Shown piece after piece: positions 11,905 to 22,500 of a stretch of DNA of 64,000 nucleotides; position 1 is the first letter of the stretch; each line of letters starts with the position of its first letter. Under the pieces are notes generated by a model. That model was not told where the DNA came from and ran no database searches. It saw only the letters and a program-made list of their open reading frames with translations. This DNA is from JADJOY01 sp046331705 [NCBI: bacterium] (GTDB lineage Bacteria; JADJOY01): positions 1-64,000 of the forward strand of contig JAXLQJ010000033.1 of the NCBI GenBank assembly GCA_046331705.1, read 5' to 3'. The translations under genes were made by a program, and so were the position numbers.

Positions 11905-14169
11905 ATGAAGCGCGTCTGGAATCGAGCTCTCGAAGGCAAGACCACCGCGGTCGTCGGCACTGACGCCGGCTCGCCTCCGGAGGACTACCCGCTGGTGGTC
12001 GTGGCCGTGCGCTGCGACCTCCACGAGCAGCCGCTCGCACCGCTGCTCGAAGCGCGCGACGAGCTGGCGCGCTGGCTGGGCTGGGAGGGCGTCCTCGACG
12101 AGGCGCCGCGCCGCACCACCCAGGCGAGCCCGCGCTCGGGCTTGCTCGGCGATCGCGCGGAGCCGCGCCTCAACGATTGGATCCTCGCCACCTTTCGCGA
12201 GCTGGCGACGGAAGCGAGGGGGACCGTGGTGCTGCTCTTCGAGTCGGTCGATTTCGCCGACCCGGCGACCCTGGACGCGCTCCAGCGCATGGTGCTGCGG
12301 CGTGGCTGGCTGGGCGTGCCGCTGGTGCTGGCGTTCGCCGGTGAGCCGGAGGGCGAGGCCGCGGAGCTGTTGCGAGCGGTCGAGCAGGCGGAGGGCCCCG
12401 AGGGGATCGTGCGCTTCGAGATCGCTCCGGCGAGCGAGCCGCCCGAGGACGTCGCGATCCCCGACGTGCCGACCGACGTGATCCGGGCGTTGCGCGCCGC
12501 CGCCACGATCGGAGCCACCTTCGAGAGCCACCAGGTGGCCTCGCTGCTCGGCATCGACGGCGTCGAAGCGCTCGAGCTCTTCCAGCGCGCCCGCGATGCG
12601 GGCGTGCCGCTCGAAGATCGCGGCGACGGGCGCTTCCGCTGGCCACGGGCGTGGGTCGATGCGTTGCGCCAGAGCGTGCTGCCGTCGCTCGCCGCGGCCT
12701 GGCACCAGCGCTTGGCCGAGCTCATCGACGACGCGGACGAAGACCAGCTCGCCGCCCGCAAGCTGCGCGTCATCCCGCCGCCCACGTTCACGATCCGGCG
12801 CGCGGCGCCGAAGGCCGGCGTCGCGGAAGTCGAGGCGACCTCCAACCCGGAGGCTGCGCCAGCGGATCGCCGGGCACGCCCCCCCGCGCCGCTGCCGAAC
12901 GCGAGCACCGCGCCGGCGGAAGCGGCGCCACGCGCCGCGGGCACGCTGGTGCCGATCGAAGCCACCCCGCCCACGGCCGCCGAGATCGTGGCCGACGAGG
13001 AGGCGCTGAGCGCGTTCGTGGGCGAGCCCAAGCGGACGGCGCGAACGTCGCCCACCGACGCGCGCGCCGCGCGCCACCTCGCGGAAGCGGGCCGGCACGA
13101 CGCCGCCATCGAGCGCTACCTGGTCGCCGCCGAGGACGCCGCCGCGCGCGGCTCGAACCGGCTCGCGATCGATTACGGGCGCGAGGCGCTCAAGCTCCTC
13201 GGCAAGCTGCCGCTCACGACCCGGCGCCGCCGCCTGCGCATCGAGATCCTGGCGCGTCTCGGCAGGCTGCAATGGGAAGCGGCGGGGCCGGGCTCCGACT
13301 TCACGCTGGCGGAAGCGCTGCGCGCGCTCGAGGAAGCGCGCGCGTTGGTTCGCGAGGACGATCCCGTGCATCTCGCCGCTGGCGTGCGCGCGCTGATCGC
13401 GGGGGTTTGCTACGACCTCGGCGACCCGCCGTCGCTCGAACGCGCGTTGAGCGAGCTGACCGACGCGAGCCGCGAGCTGGCGGCTGCCGGCGACGCCCGC
13501 GGCGCGGCGCGGCTCTTCAACGATCAAGCGGCGGTGTGGGTGCGCATCGGCGATCCGGTACGCGCCAACCACCTCCTCGAGGAATCGCGCGGCGTGTTCG
13601 CGCGGCTCGCCGCCGACGACGCGGAGGCGCGCATCGAGCTCGCCGAGACCGACCACCTGATCGCGCGCTTGCCGCTGCACGTGCGGCCGCGCCCGGGACG
13701 CGCCGACGACGCCGTCGAGATGGGCCTGCGCCACGCCCGCGACGCCGAGCGGCGCTACCGCGAGCTCGGCGCCACTCGCGAGGTGGCGCGCGTGTGGGAG
13801 ACCATGGGGCGGCTCGAGCTGCACCGCGGCGCGAGCGCGGCCGCCGCCGAGCACCTCACCCGCGCCGTCGAGGTGCAGAGCGAGGTCGGCGACATGATCG
13901 GGCTGGCGCGCAGCTCGGCGGCCCTCGCGGAGGTGCTGGCGGCGGGCGGCCGCCTCGCCGACGCGATCGCGGTGCTCGGCGACTCGGTGGAGCTCAACAG
14001 TCAAAAGGGCAGCCCGCTCGGCCTCGCGTACAACCGCCGCGCCCTCGAGCGGTTCCAGAGCCGCCTCGATGCCACCACGCGCAACACGCTCGCCCCGGAG
14101 CTGACGCGGATCACGACCCAGCTCGCCGAGGCCGAGGCCTCGTTCGGACGCGTACACCTCGAGGACTGA
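11905..14169 (+). CDS. TPR-repeat protein with degenerate STAND-ATPase-like N-terminus
   Basis: A 754-residue protein. Residues 25-165 resemble the middle of a STAND/AAA module: an [11 protein letters not shown] segment, then [17 protein letters not shown] where Walker B would be. No Walker A (GxxxxGKT) precedes it; the only GKTT, at about residue 11, lacks the glycine pattern. An alpha-helical region (about 200-275), a Pro/Ala-rich linker (about 295-370) and a TPR superhelix (about 385-740) follow. Related architectures end bacterial kinases, cyclases and LuxR-type regulators. Here no effector domain remains, so a scaffold or adaptor role is likely. ATP binding is doubtful. Confidence 0.7.
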   Translation: MKRVWNRALEGKTTAVVGTDAGSPPEDYPLVVVAVRCDLHEQPLAPLLEARDELARWLGWEGVLDEAPRRTTQASPRSGLLGDRAEPRLNDWILATFRELATEARGTVVLLFESVDFADPATLDALQRMVLRRGWLGVPLVLAFAGEPEGEAAELLRAVEQAEGPEGIVRFEIAPASEPPEDVAIPDVPTDVIRALRAAATIGATFESHQVASLLGIDGVEALELFQRARDAGVPLEDRGDGRFRWPRAWVDALRQSVLPSLAAAWHQRLAELIDDADEDQLAARKLRVIPPPTFTIRRAAPKAGVAEVEATSNPEAAPADRRARPPAPLPNASTAPAEAAPRAAGTLVPIEATPPTAAEIVADEEALSAFVGEPKRTARTSPTDARAARHLAEAGRHDAAIERYLVAAEDAAARGSNRLAIDYGREALKLLGKLPLTTRRRRLRIEILARLGRLQWEAAGPGSDFTLAEALRALEEARALVREDDPVHLAAGVRALIAGVCYDLGDPPSLERALSELTDASRELAAAGDARGAARLFNDQAAVWVRIGDPVRANHLLEESRGVFARLAADDAEARIELAETDHLIARLPLHVRPRPGRADDAVEMGLRHARDAERRYRELGATREVARVWETMGRLELHRGASAAAAEHLTRAVEVQSEVGDMIGLARSSAALAEVLAAGGRLADAIAVLGDSVELNSQKGSPLGLAYNRRALERFQSRLDATTRNTLAPELTRITTQLAEAEASFGRVHLED

Positions 14170-14212
14170 ACGTCGCGCCGTCCCCACCGTCCATCCCTCT
14201 CGGAGATTCGCG

Positions 14213-15229
14213 ATGAAAGCCTGGGAAATCCGTGATGCGTTCGGCCTCGATCACCTGGTGCGCGCCGAGCGCGCGGAGCCTGCGCTCGGCTTCGGGCAGG
14301 TGCGGCTCGCCATGAAGGCCGCGTCGCTCAACTTCCGCGACTCGCTCATGGTCCGGGGCGCCTACAACCCCAAGCAGAAGCTGCCGCTGATTCCCTGCTC
14401 GGACGGCGTGGGCGTGGTGGTCGAGGTCGGTGCGGGCGTTACCCGCGTGAAGGTGGGCGATCGGGTGTGTCCGATCTTCGCGCAGCGCTGGCTCGGCGGC
14501 GAGCCGACCCACGAGAAGCTCCGCTCGACGCTCGGCGGTCCCTTCGACGGCACCTTGACCGAAAGCATGGTGCTCTCCGAGGAAGGCGTGGTGCGCGTGC
14601 CCGCGCACCTCGGCGACGAGGCGGCGGCGACCCTGCCGTGCGCAGCGCTCACCGCGTGGAACGCGCTCACCGGCTACACGCCCGTGCGCGCCGGCGACAC
14701 CGTGCTGGTGCAAGGCACCGGCGGCGTGTCGATCTTCGCGCTGCAGCTCGCGAAGATCCTGGGATGCCGCGTGATCGCCACCTCGAGCAGCGACGAGAAG
14801 CTCGAGCGCGTGCGAGCCCTGGGCGCGGACGAGACTCTCAACTACCTGAGCCAGCCCGAGTGGGGGCGCGCGGCGCGCGAGCTCACCGGTGGGGTGGGCG
14901 TCGATCACATCGTGGAGGTGGGCGGCTCGGGGACGCTCACCCAATCGCTCCGGGCCATCCGCATCGGCGGCCAGATCAGCTTGATCGGCGTGCTCTCGGG
15001 CAACCAGAAGGACCTCAACATCAACCCGATCTTCATGCAGGCGGTGCGAGTCCAGGGGATCCTGGTCGGCCACCGGGAGTCGTTCGAGGCGATGATCCGC
15101 GCGATCGCGCTGCACGCGCTCGAGCCCGTGGTGGATCGCGTGTTCGGCTTCGACGAAGCGCCGGCGGCTTTCGACGCGCTGGCCAAGAGTCAGCTCTTCG
15201 GCAAGCTCTGCGTCCGCATCGCGACGTGA
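14213..15229 (+). CDS. Zinc-free MDR family NAD(P)-dependent oxidoreductase (quinone-reductase-like)
   Basis: A 338-residue medium-chain dehydrogenase/reductase. The GroES-like N-terminal domain has S-L-N-F-R-D and the S-D-G-V-G-V-V-V-E-V-G segment. The Rossmann domain has G-T-G-G-V-S-I-F-A-L-Q-L-A near residue 165. The structural-zinc cysteine cluster is absent, which points to a quinone oxidoreductase or enoyl-reductase-like member rather than an alcohol dehydrogenase. GGAG lies about 6 bases upstream of the ATG. It follows the TPR gene by 43 bases. The substrate is unknown. Confidence 0.85.
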   Translation: MKAWEIRDAFGLDHLVRAERAEPALGFGQVRLAMKAASLNFRDSLMVRGAYNPKQKLPLIPCSDGVGVVVEVGAGVTRVKVGDRVCPIFAQRWLGGEPTHEKLRSTLGGPFDGTLTESMVLSEEGVVRVPAHLGDEAAATLPCAALTAWNALTGYTPVRAGDTVLVQGTGGVSIFALQLAKILGCRVIATSSSDEKLERVRALGADETLNYLSQPEWGRAARELTGGVGVDHIVEVGGSGTLTQSLRAIRIGGQISLIGVLSGNQKDLNINPIFMQAVRVQGILVGHRESFEAMIRAIALHALEPVVDRVFGFDEAPAAFDALAKSQLFGKLCVRIAT

Positions 15230-15289
15230 GCGACGCTCGGCCGCTCGCGGCACCAGGGCCTTCGGCCTGCGCCGCGGCAGGGAGACCCC

Positions 15290-15733
15290 ATGAATCGCAT
15301 CCGCGTCCATGCCGTCCTGGCGCTCGCCTTGGGTGTCGCCGGTTGTCCCGGCGCGCGGCCCACGAATCTGGGTGTGGCGAGCGGGCAGCTCGCGCCCTGC
15401 CCCGCCAGCCCGAACTGTGTCAGTGATCGGGCGACCGACGACGGTCACAAGATCGAGCCGCTCACGTATTCCGGGGATCGCGCCGCGGCGCTGGCGAAGC
15501 TCGCGAGCATCGTGACGGCGCACCCGCGGGCGCGGATCGTCGAGCAACGGGACGACTACCTCTACGCCGAGTTCACCAGCGCCCTGTGGCGATTCGTGGA
15601 CGACGTCGAGTTCCTCTGCGACGCCGACGGCCGCACGATCCACGTGCGCTCGGCGTCGCGCGTCGGTTACGGCGACCTGGGCGTCAACCGCCGCCGCATC
15701 GAGGACATCCGCCAACGCTTCCAGCGCGGCTGA
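15290..15733 (+). CDS. DUF1499 family lipoprotein
   Basis: A 147-residue protein with a lipoprotein signal (L-A-L-G-V-A-G-C, Cys19). The DUF1499 domain fills the rest, with the family signatures C-P-A-S-P-N-C-V-S near residues 37-45 and R-S-A-S-R-V-G-Y-G-D-L-G-V-N-R-R-R near the C-terminus. GGGAG precedes the ATG at the right distance. The family's function is not known. It is downstream of the MDR oxidoreductase on the same strand with a 60-base gap. Confidence 0.88.
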   Translation: MNRIRVHAVLALALGVAGCPGARPTNLGVASGQLAPCPASPNCVSDRATDDGHKIEPLTYSGDRAAALAKLASIVTAHPRARIVEQRDDYLYAEFTSALWRFVDDVEFLCDADGRTIHVRSASRVGYGDLGVNRRRIEDIRQRFQRG

Positions 15734-15808
15734 TCCGCGCCCGGCCCGGCGCGCGTTGGCCACGACCCGCGCAGCTCGCCAGACTGCGCGCGTCCGGAAG
15801 CCTCCCTC

Positions 15809-17038
15809 GTGTCGACCCCCTCCGTGCCGCCCGATTCCCGCCGCGCCTGGCTCAATCGCAACGTCGTTGCGGTCGGGCTGGTGAGCCTGCTCACGGACGC
15901 CGCGAGCGAGATGGTGCTGCCGCTGCTGCCGGCCTTTCTCACGGTGACGCTCGGCGGCGGCGCCATGGCGCTCGGCTGGATCGAGGGCTTGGCGGACGCG
16001 GTCGCGAGCGCGCTCAAGCTCGTATCCGGGCGGTGGGCGGATCGCCTCGGCCGCAATCAGCCGCTGATGCTCCTCGGCTACGGCATCTCGACGATCGCGC
16101 GGCCGTTCGTGGCGATCGCCACCGCGCCGTGGCACGTCCTGGCGGTACGCGTGAGCGACCGGGTCGGCAAGGGCATCCGGTCGAGCCCGCGCGACTCGCT
16201 GCTCGCGCACGCGGTGCCCGCGGAACAACGCGGCGCGGCCTTCGGATTCCACCGCGCGATGGACCACGCGGGCGCCGTGATCGGCCCCACCATCGCGTTC
16301 CTGGTGCTGCGCTACGTGAGCAGCGACCTGCGCCACCTCTTCCTGCTCTCGGCGATCCCGGGCGTGTTCGCGGTGCTCGCCGTGGTGCTGGGCGTACGCG
16401 AGAGCCCCCCCGTCGCGCGCGCGGACGCGAGCCGCGACGCCGAGCCGATCGGCGCCGCGTCCGACGTGGCCTCCGCCGCCACCTCGCTCGCCGGGCTGCT
16501 CACACTGCTGGCGCCGCTCGCGATCTTCACGCTGGGCAAGGCGAGCGAGACGTTCCTGCTGCTCAAGGCGGGCGCCCAATCGGCGAGCCTCACCACGCTG
16601 CCGCTGCTCTGGATCGGCCTGCACGTCGTGAAGTCGGCGTGCTCGTTTCGCGGCGGTGTGCTGAGCGATCGTCGGGGGCGCGCGCGCGTCATCGGCGCGG
16701 GCTGGGCGCTGCACGTCGGGATCTACGCGGCCCTCGCGTTCGCGAGCTCGCGGACCGCGGTCTGCGCGCTCTTTCTCGCGTACGGCATTCCGGCGGGGCT
16801 CACCGAGGGTGCCGAGAAGGCCTTGGTCTCGGCGCTCGCTCCCAAGCGCGGCCAGGGCACCGGATTCGGCTGGTATCACCTGACGCTCGGCATGAGCGCC
16901 CTGCTGGCGAGCGTCGTGTTCGGGACGTTGTGGGACGCGTTCGGTCCCCGCGTGGCGTTCCTGACCGGCGCCTCGCTCTCGGCGATCGGGTTGGCGCTGT
17001 TCGCGCGGCTGCGCCCCGACCGGCACGCCCGCGCCTGA
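15809..17038 (+). CDS. MFS transporter
   Basis: A 409-residue polytopic membrane protein with about 12 predicted helices in two halves, separated by a charged Ala-rich loop (about 200-225). The loop between helices 2 and 3 has the MFS motif G-R-W-A-D-R-L-G-R (about 73-81), repeated in the second half as G-G-V-L-S-D-R-R-G-R. R-V-G-K-G-I-R-S-S-P-R-D is typical of a subgroup of bacterial MFS proteins found with DUF1499-like neighbours. The start is GTG and the ribosome site is poor. The transported compound is unknown. Confidence 0.88.
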   Translation: MSTPSVPPDSRRAWLNRNVVAVGLVSLLTDAASEMVLPLLPAFLTVTLGGGAMALGWIEGLADAVASALKLVSGRWADRLGRNQPLMLLGYGISTIARPFVAIATAPWHVLAVRVSDRVGKGIRSSPRDSLLAHAVPAEQRGAAFGFHRAMDHAGAVIGPTIAFLVLRYVSSDLRHLFLLSAIPGVFAVLAVVLGVRESPPVARADASRDAEPIGAASDVASAATSLAGLLTLLAPLAIFTLGKASETFLLLKAGAQSASLTTLPLLWIGLHVVKSACSFRGGVLSDRRGRARVIGAGWALHVGIYAALAFASSRTAVCALFLAYGIPAGLTEGAEKALVSALAPKRGQGTGFGWYHLTLGMSALLASVVFGTLWDAFGPRVAFLTGASLSAIGLALFARLRPDRHARA

Positions 17039-17109
17039 TCCCGCGTCCCGCTCGTCACCGCCCTCCATCGATGCCCGGATGCGAATCGGGGTCACTCAGG
17101 TTCTCGCCC

Positions 17110-18360
17110 ATGCCCAGCCCCAGACGACTCACCTCGCTAGCGATCGCGTGCGCGCTGGCTCTCTCCGGCTGCCGATCGGGATCCGCGCCGCGATCGGGTG
17201 ACCGCGCGAGCGACGGCGCCGCGAGCGCGACCAGCCCGCACGAGCGAACGGCGACCACGCCCACCGCGCCCGCGTCGGCCATCCCCGACGCGCTTCCCGG
17301 CATGCCGCCGGTCCTCGACGCGAGCAACTTGAACTCCGAGGCGAGCGCCGGAAGGCTCGCGCCCGCCGCCGCGCAGGCGCTGCGGCGGGTCTACGTGCCG
17401 AACAGCGAGGACGGCACGGTGAGCGTGATCGACGCGACCACCTACCAGGTCATCGGCACCTTCGCGGTCGGCAAGCACCCGCAACACGTGGTCCCGTCGT
17501 GGGATCTCAAGACGCTGTGGGTCGCGAACAACCACGGCGACTCGCTCACGCCCATCGACCCGCTCACCGGCGAGCTCGGGGCAGCGGTGACGGTCGACGA
17601 TCCGTACAACATGTACTTCACGCCCGACGGGCGCTTCGCGATCGTGGTCGCCGAGGAGCTGATGCGCCTCGACTTCCGCGACGCTCAGACGATGGCGCTC
17701 GTCCAGTCCGTGCCCGTGACGTGCAAGGGCGTCGACCACATGGACTTCACGATCGACGGCCGCTTCGCGCTCGCCACCTGCGAGTTCTCGGGCGAGCTCG
17801 CGAGGCTCGACGTCGCGGCGCGCAAGGTCGTGGGGTACCTGAAGCTCGACCCCGACGGGCTCGGCAAGAAGTCGATGCCCCAGGACGTCCGCTTCGGCCC
17901 CGACGGCAAGCGCGCCTTCGTCGCCGACATGATGGCCGACGGCGTGTGGGTGGTGGACTCCGCGTCGTTCACGCGCGTGGGCTTCGTCGCCACCGGCAAG
18001 GGCGCTCATGGCATCTATCCCAGCCGCGACGGCAAGCTGCTCTACGTGACCAACCGCGGCTGCAGCCACGTCTACGGATGCGAGAAAGGACCAGGCAGCG
18101 TCGCCGTGCTCGACCCTGGCAGCCTGCAGGTGATCGCCACCTGGCCGATCCCCGAGGGCGGCAGCCCCGACATGGGGAACGTGAGCAGCGATGGGAACGA
18201 GCTCTGGCTCTCCGGGCGCTACGACGACGAGGTCTACGTCATCGATACCCGCAGCGGTGCTCTCGCGCACCGCATCCCGGTGGGGCGCGGTCCGCACGGC
18301 CTCACCGTGTGGCCGCAGCCCGGACGCTACTCGCTCGGGCACACCGGCAACATGCGATAG
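17110..18360 (+). CDS. YVTN-type beta-propeller lipoprotein
   Basis: A 416-residue protein starting at ATG 17110. The signal peptide ends in L-A-L-S-G-C (Cys20), then a Ser/Thr/Ala-rich linker to about residue 90. About seven propeller blades follow, each with V-Y-V-x-N or similar, a D-G-T-V-x-V-I-D strand and a T-x-x-V-I-x-T-x-x-V-G-x-x-P turn, as in YVTN/surface-layer propellers. An extra Cys pair (C-S-H-V-Y-G-C) sits near residue 320. It is probably exposed in the periplasm or on the surface as a binding scaffold; no catalytic residues are apparent. Confidence 0.85.
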   Translation: MPSPRRLTSLAIACALALSGCRSGSAPRSGDRASDGAASATSPHERTATTPTAPASAIPDALPGMPPVLDASNLNSEASAGRLAPAAAQALRRVYVPNSEDGTVSVIDATTYQVIGTFAVGKHPQHVVPSWDLKTLWVANNHGDSLTPIDPLTGELGAAVTVDDPYNMYFTPDGRFAIVVAEELMRLDFRDAQTMALVQSVPVTCKGVDHMDFTIDGRFALATCEFSGELARLDVAARKVVGYLKLDPDGLGKKSMPQDVRFGPDGKRAFVADMMADGVWVVDSASFTRVGFVATGKGAHGIYPSRDGKLLYVTNRGCSHVYGCEKGPGSVAVLDPGSLQVIATWPIPEGGSPDMGNVSSDGNELWLSGRYDDEVYVIDTRSGALAHRIPVGRGPHGLTVWPQPGRYSLGHTGNMR

Positions 18361-18437
18361 TCGGCGCCGTTCGGGCCGATCGGTCTCCGCTCGCGCACGC
18401 GATCCCGCGGCGTCGGGCGCGCGGACGTGGAGGATGG

Positions 18438-19499
18438 ATGAGTCATCGCGTGATCCAGTGGGCGACCGGCAACGTCGGCAAGCTCGCCATCCAGGCCATC
18501 GCGCGCCATCCCGAGCTCGAGCTCGTGGGCGTGTGGGTGCACGACGAGGCGAAGGTCGGCCGCGATGCCGGTGAGATCGCCGGCATCGCATCGCTCGGCG
18601 TCGCCGCGACCAACGACGTCGACGCGCTGCTGGCCCTCGACGCCGACTGCGTCATGTACTGCCCGCTGCCGTGGCAGGTCGACGAGATGTGCCGCATCCT
18701 CGAGTCGCGGAAGAACGTCGTCACCACCTGCGGCTATCACCATCCCTACATCCAGTTCCCCGAGGCCACCGCGGAGCTCGAGCGCGCCTGCCAGCGTGGC
18801 GGTGTGTCGCTGCACAGCTCGGGCAGCAATCCCGGCGGCGTGAGCGAACGCTTTCCGCTCACGTTCAGCGGCTGGTGCAGCCGCATCGATCGGCTGGTGG
18901 TCACCGAGTACGGCGACTGCCGCCACTACGACACGCCGGGAATGATCTTCGAGGTGATGCTGTTCGGGAAGAGCGAGGCGGAGGCGCGCGCCGGCTTCAT
19001 GCTGGAGATCCTGAAGCGCTGCTTCTACGAGTCGCTCGACATGGTGGCCGCGGGGCTCGGCGTGCGGATCGATCGCTACGGGTTCACGCACGACGTGGCG
19101 CTGGCGAGCGAGCCCATCGAGACCGCTGCCGGCACCATCGCCGCCGGCACCGTCGCGGCACAGCGCTTCACGTACTCCGGCATCGTCGACGGTGGCCCGC
19201 ACCTCGAAACGCGCCAGGTGTGGGTGATGGACGATCTCCCGTTCACGCGCTTCGACCGGCCGTGGGAAGGCGATCGCCTGGACGGCTGGAACATCCACAT
19301 CGAGGGCGATCCGTCGTTCGACGTGAACATCGACTTCCCGGCCCACTACACCGGCCGGCAGCGCACTCGCGACGGCATGATGGCCACCGCCGTCCACTGC
19401 GTGAACGCGATCCCCGCCACCTGCCGCGCCGCGCCGGGGATCCGCACCTACCTCGATCTACCCCTGATCACCGCCTGCGCCGGCCGCGCCGGGCGGTGA
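18438..19499 (+). CDS. DapB-fold NAD(P)-dependent reductase (dihydrodipicolinate reductase-like)
   Basis: A 353-residue enzyme. The N-terminal Rossmann domain has A-T-G-N-V-G at residues 9-14 and a T-T-C-G-Y-H-H segment near residue 95. The C-terminal half matches the DapB-like family common in actinobacteria and 'deltaproteobacteria', related to 2,4-diaminopentanoate dehydrogenase, not true DapB. GGAGG overlaps the spacer before the ATG. It stands alone and converges with the CHAT gene (10 bases between stops). The substrate is unknown; lysine biosynthesis is unlikely. Confidence 0.78.
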   Translation: MSHRVIQWATGNVGKLAIQAIARHPELELVGVWVHDEAKVGRDAGEIAGIASLGVAATNDVDALLALDADCVMYCPLPWQVDEMCRILESRKNVVTTCGYHHPYIQFPEATAELERACQRGGVSLHSSGSNPGGVSERFPLTFSGWCSRIDRLVVTEYGDCRHYDTPGMIFEVMLFGKSEAEARAGFMLEILKRCFYESLDMVAAGLGVRIDRYGFTHDVALASEPIETAAGTIAAGTVAAQRFTYSGIVDGGPHLETRQVWVMDDLPFTRFDRPWEGDRLDGWNIHIEGDPSFDVNIDFPAHYTGRQRTRDGMMATAVHCVNAIPATCRAAPGIRTYLDLPLITACAGRAGR

Positions 19500-19509
19500 G
19501 CAGGGCCGC

Positions 19510-22500
19510 TCACTCGCCGCCGGCGGACGCCGCCGCGAGCATCGCGTCGAACGCCGCGACCAGCGCGTGGGCATCCAGATCCGCGGGCAGCTTCTTGAGC
19601 TTCAGCAGCTTCGCGCGGCAGCGCGCGTCGAATCGGCGCTTGTGCTCGAGCACCGCCACGCTGCGTTCGTCGTTGACGTAGAAGGGGCAGTCCTTCGCGC
19701 CAGCGGCGTGCATCGGGTCGCGGGCGGTGGCGGTGTCGAAGATCTTGGCCGCGAGCGTCGACACCAGCTCGTTTCCGATCACCTGCTCCATCACGCGCCC
19801 GCGCCGCGGGATCTCGAACCCGGCGACCGAGAACACCATCACCCGTAGCGCTTCCTCGTGACTCCACCACGCGTACCAGTCGTACCCCGCCTTCTCGTCC
19901 ATGAGCCACTGGTCGGTGATGGCGACGAGGTAGTGCACGCCGATCTCGTCGGGCTTGGCCTGGAGCCGCGTGAGGAAGGCTTCGGCGTTCAGGTAGGCGC
20001 GGCCGTAGCGCTGCTTCTGGTTCCACACGCCGTACGGGGCGACCAGGTTGACGCGCTTGAGCTCGATCCGCTGCTGGGCGCGATTGAGGCGCTCGAGCAG
20101 CGCGTCGATGCCGATGAAGGAGCGCGTGAGGTCGGCGACGCCCACGCGCACACGCTCGACCGGGCGGCCGCGTGCCGCCGCGGGTGTCCCGGCGGCGCCC
20201 GGTCGCTCCGGTGCCGCGGTGGCCGCCGCCGCCGTTGGACGAGGCCTGCAGAGCCGATAGCTCGGGTCGCGTGCGTAGAGCACCGGAACGGCGGCGTCGA
20301 TGAGCTCCTCTTCCACCGAGTAGCCGAGCGCGATGCGCGACTCGCGCGCCGCTTCGCCGAGCGTCGCACCCGTCGCCAGCGCCCAGTAGAAGTGCTCGGC
20401 GAATGCCACGGCCGACGGATCCAGCACGGGGTATTGATTGGCCATCACCGCCGGAATGCCGGCGTGGACCAGGGCCTGCGCGACGCCGCGATTGAGCGTC
20501 CGGTGGCTGCCTTCCGCGGTATCGCAGGCATTCAGGAACACCAGTCGGATGCCGCGGCCGCTCAGGATCTCGCGTAGCTGCTGGATTCGGATCTCCTTCT
20601 TGATCCGGGCCTCGTTGACGAAGATGAGCGTCCCTTCGGCGGCCTTGCGGTCGAACTCGCCGTGGCCGATGAAGTGGACGATGTCGTAGCCGCGGCGCTC
20701 CTCGGCGTCGACGCCATCGCGCAGCGCGCGCGTGTCGCGGTGCTCGCGCACGGCGGCCTCGATCTTGCGGTGCAATCGGCCCGCGGTGACGTCGGTGAGG
20801 GTGTCGACGGTGACCAGCTTCGCGTCGATGAGTCGCCGAAAGCCCGCTTCGATCCGATCGCGCTCGTCTTCCGACGACAACGCCGGCGCGTCGAACGGCT
20901 GCGCGACCACGACGAGAATGCGAAGCGGATCGTGCGGGAGGATCGGCGTGAGCCGCTCGGCCGGAACCGCCGAGAGCACGTTTCGGACCAGGTGAACCTC
21001 TTCGGTCACCAGGAACTTCTTGCGATCGGGATCGAACGCCAGCTCCCACGGCAGCGTGGCCAGCCACGGCACCGCGGAGGTGAGCACGAGATTCAGCGGG
21101 CGTTCGCGTTGCTCCGAGCGTGCGATGTCGTAGAGCCGCTTCACGCCTCCCACGAAGAGGCTCTCGAAGAGATCGACTCCCACTGCGCGCAGCTCCTCGC
21201 GCGTGGGCGTGGGGGGAATTCGCTTGGTTCGCGAATCCGGCTGATTCGTGAGGATGAGCCGGATGCGCTTGTGCATGCCGATGATGCGGTGGAAGCGCGA
21301 GCCGGGCCCGTCCCGTTCGGCATCGTCCTTCGCCAAGGTCTCCGGATCACGCGTGGCGAAGGGATCGAGCGTGCGCGCGCCGTTGTACATGGCGAGGATG
21401 CGTGCGCCCGGCTGGCCGGCTCGGCGCGCCCTCGTGCTGTCTGGCGCTGCGCCGGCAGTGGGGTCGTCGAGGATCATGAGCTGGAGCACGTCGTCGCCAG
21501 AGAAGCGGCTGGGAAAGACGGCGGCGGCCAGCGGGGTCGCGTCGCGGTCGCCGAACGCGCCCGCCTGGCGCGCATCGTCGTGTGCGCGGGGCCGCGGCGC
21601 GCGGGGCTCGCGATCGAGCCCGAGCCCGCCGCGCCGCGCGATGCGCGTGGGCAGCGGCCGATCCGGATCGAGAAGCTCGATCGACGGCTGCTTGCCCGTG
21701 AGCGTGTCGGCGAGGAACTGAGCCGTGGCGTCGTGGCGGAAGAAGTCCACGTGGCTCACGGGCTCGTCGTTCCGCGACCTCAGATTGCCTCCGGGACCGA
21801 AACAGCCGATGCGCTGGGCGGGAATCGCGCTCGACGCGCCGTCGACCCGCCAGCCGCCTTGGGTGGGCACGACCAGGTCGTTGGCGCCGTCGAAGAACCG
21901 ATCGATGCCGGCGTCGAGGAGCCTCGAGAGCACTCCACTCGTGGGCTCGTAGCTCGAGCACAGCGCCGAGTAGGCCGAGAGCGGCGGTCCCGGCGGCGCC
22001 TCGAGCGCGTGCAACGTCGCGCTGTCGCGATCCATCACCGCGACGCCGCGCATCGCCGGGATCACGTTGGACGCGAGCCACACGATGCCGTTGGCGAGCA
22101 GCTCGGGCAGCGTGGTCCACGGGTTGTCCGGCAGCACCTCCAGCAGATTGGCGAGCAGCCCGAAGGTCTGCTCGTAGCGTCCCGGTGTGGCGAGCGGCGT
22201 GCCCGCGTTCGGCGACGCGACCAAGACCGCGCGGCCGAGCCGAAATCGCTCGGCCTTCGCGCCGAAGAGCTCCCGCCGCTCCACGGCGTGGCGCAGCACC
22301 AGGCCGCCGCGCGAGTGGGTGACGACGTCGAACTCGCGGCCGCTCTGCGGCAGCGCATCGAGCAGGTCGTGGACGTTCTCTTCCGGCTCGTCGCTGATGG
22401 TGTAGTGGTTGAACGCGAAGATCCGGTCGCCGTAGAGCGGCCGCACGGACTCGAAGAAACGCGTGCGGCCAAGGGCGTCGAACGCGCCGCGCGCATTCGA

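Noticed and set aside
11935-11946. G-K-T-T near the N-terminus of the TPR protein as a Walker A motif
   Set aside because: The glycine pattern GxxxxGK is missing and it is not followed by a helix of the expected type.
14111-17095. 994-codon minus-strand frame
   Set aside because: It spans three clear plus-strand genes (MDR enzyme, DUF1499, MFS) and has the composition of an antisense shadow.
15586-17109. Long open frame running into the YVTN propeller gene from upstream
   Set aside because: It is antisense-like Arg/Ala/Pro-rich sequence in another frame of the MFS gene; coding character starts only at ATG 17110 with a lipoprotein signal.
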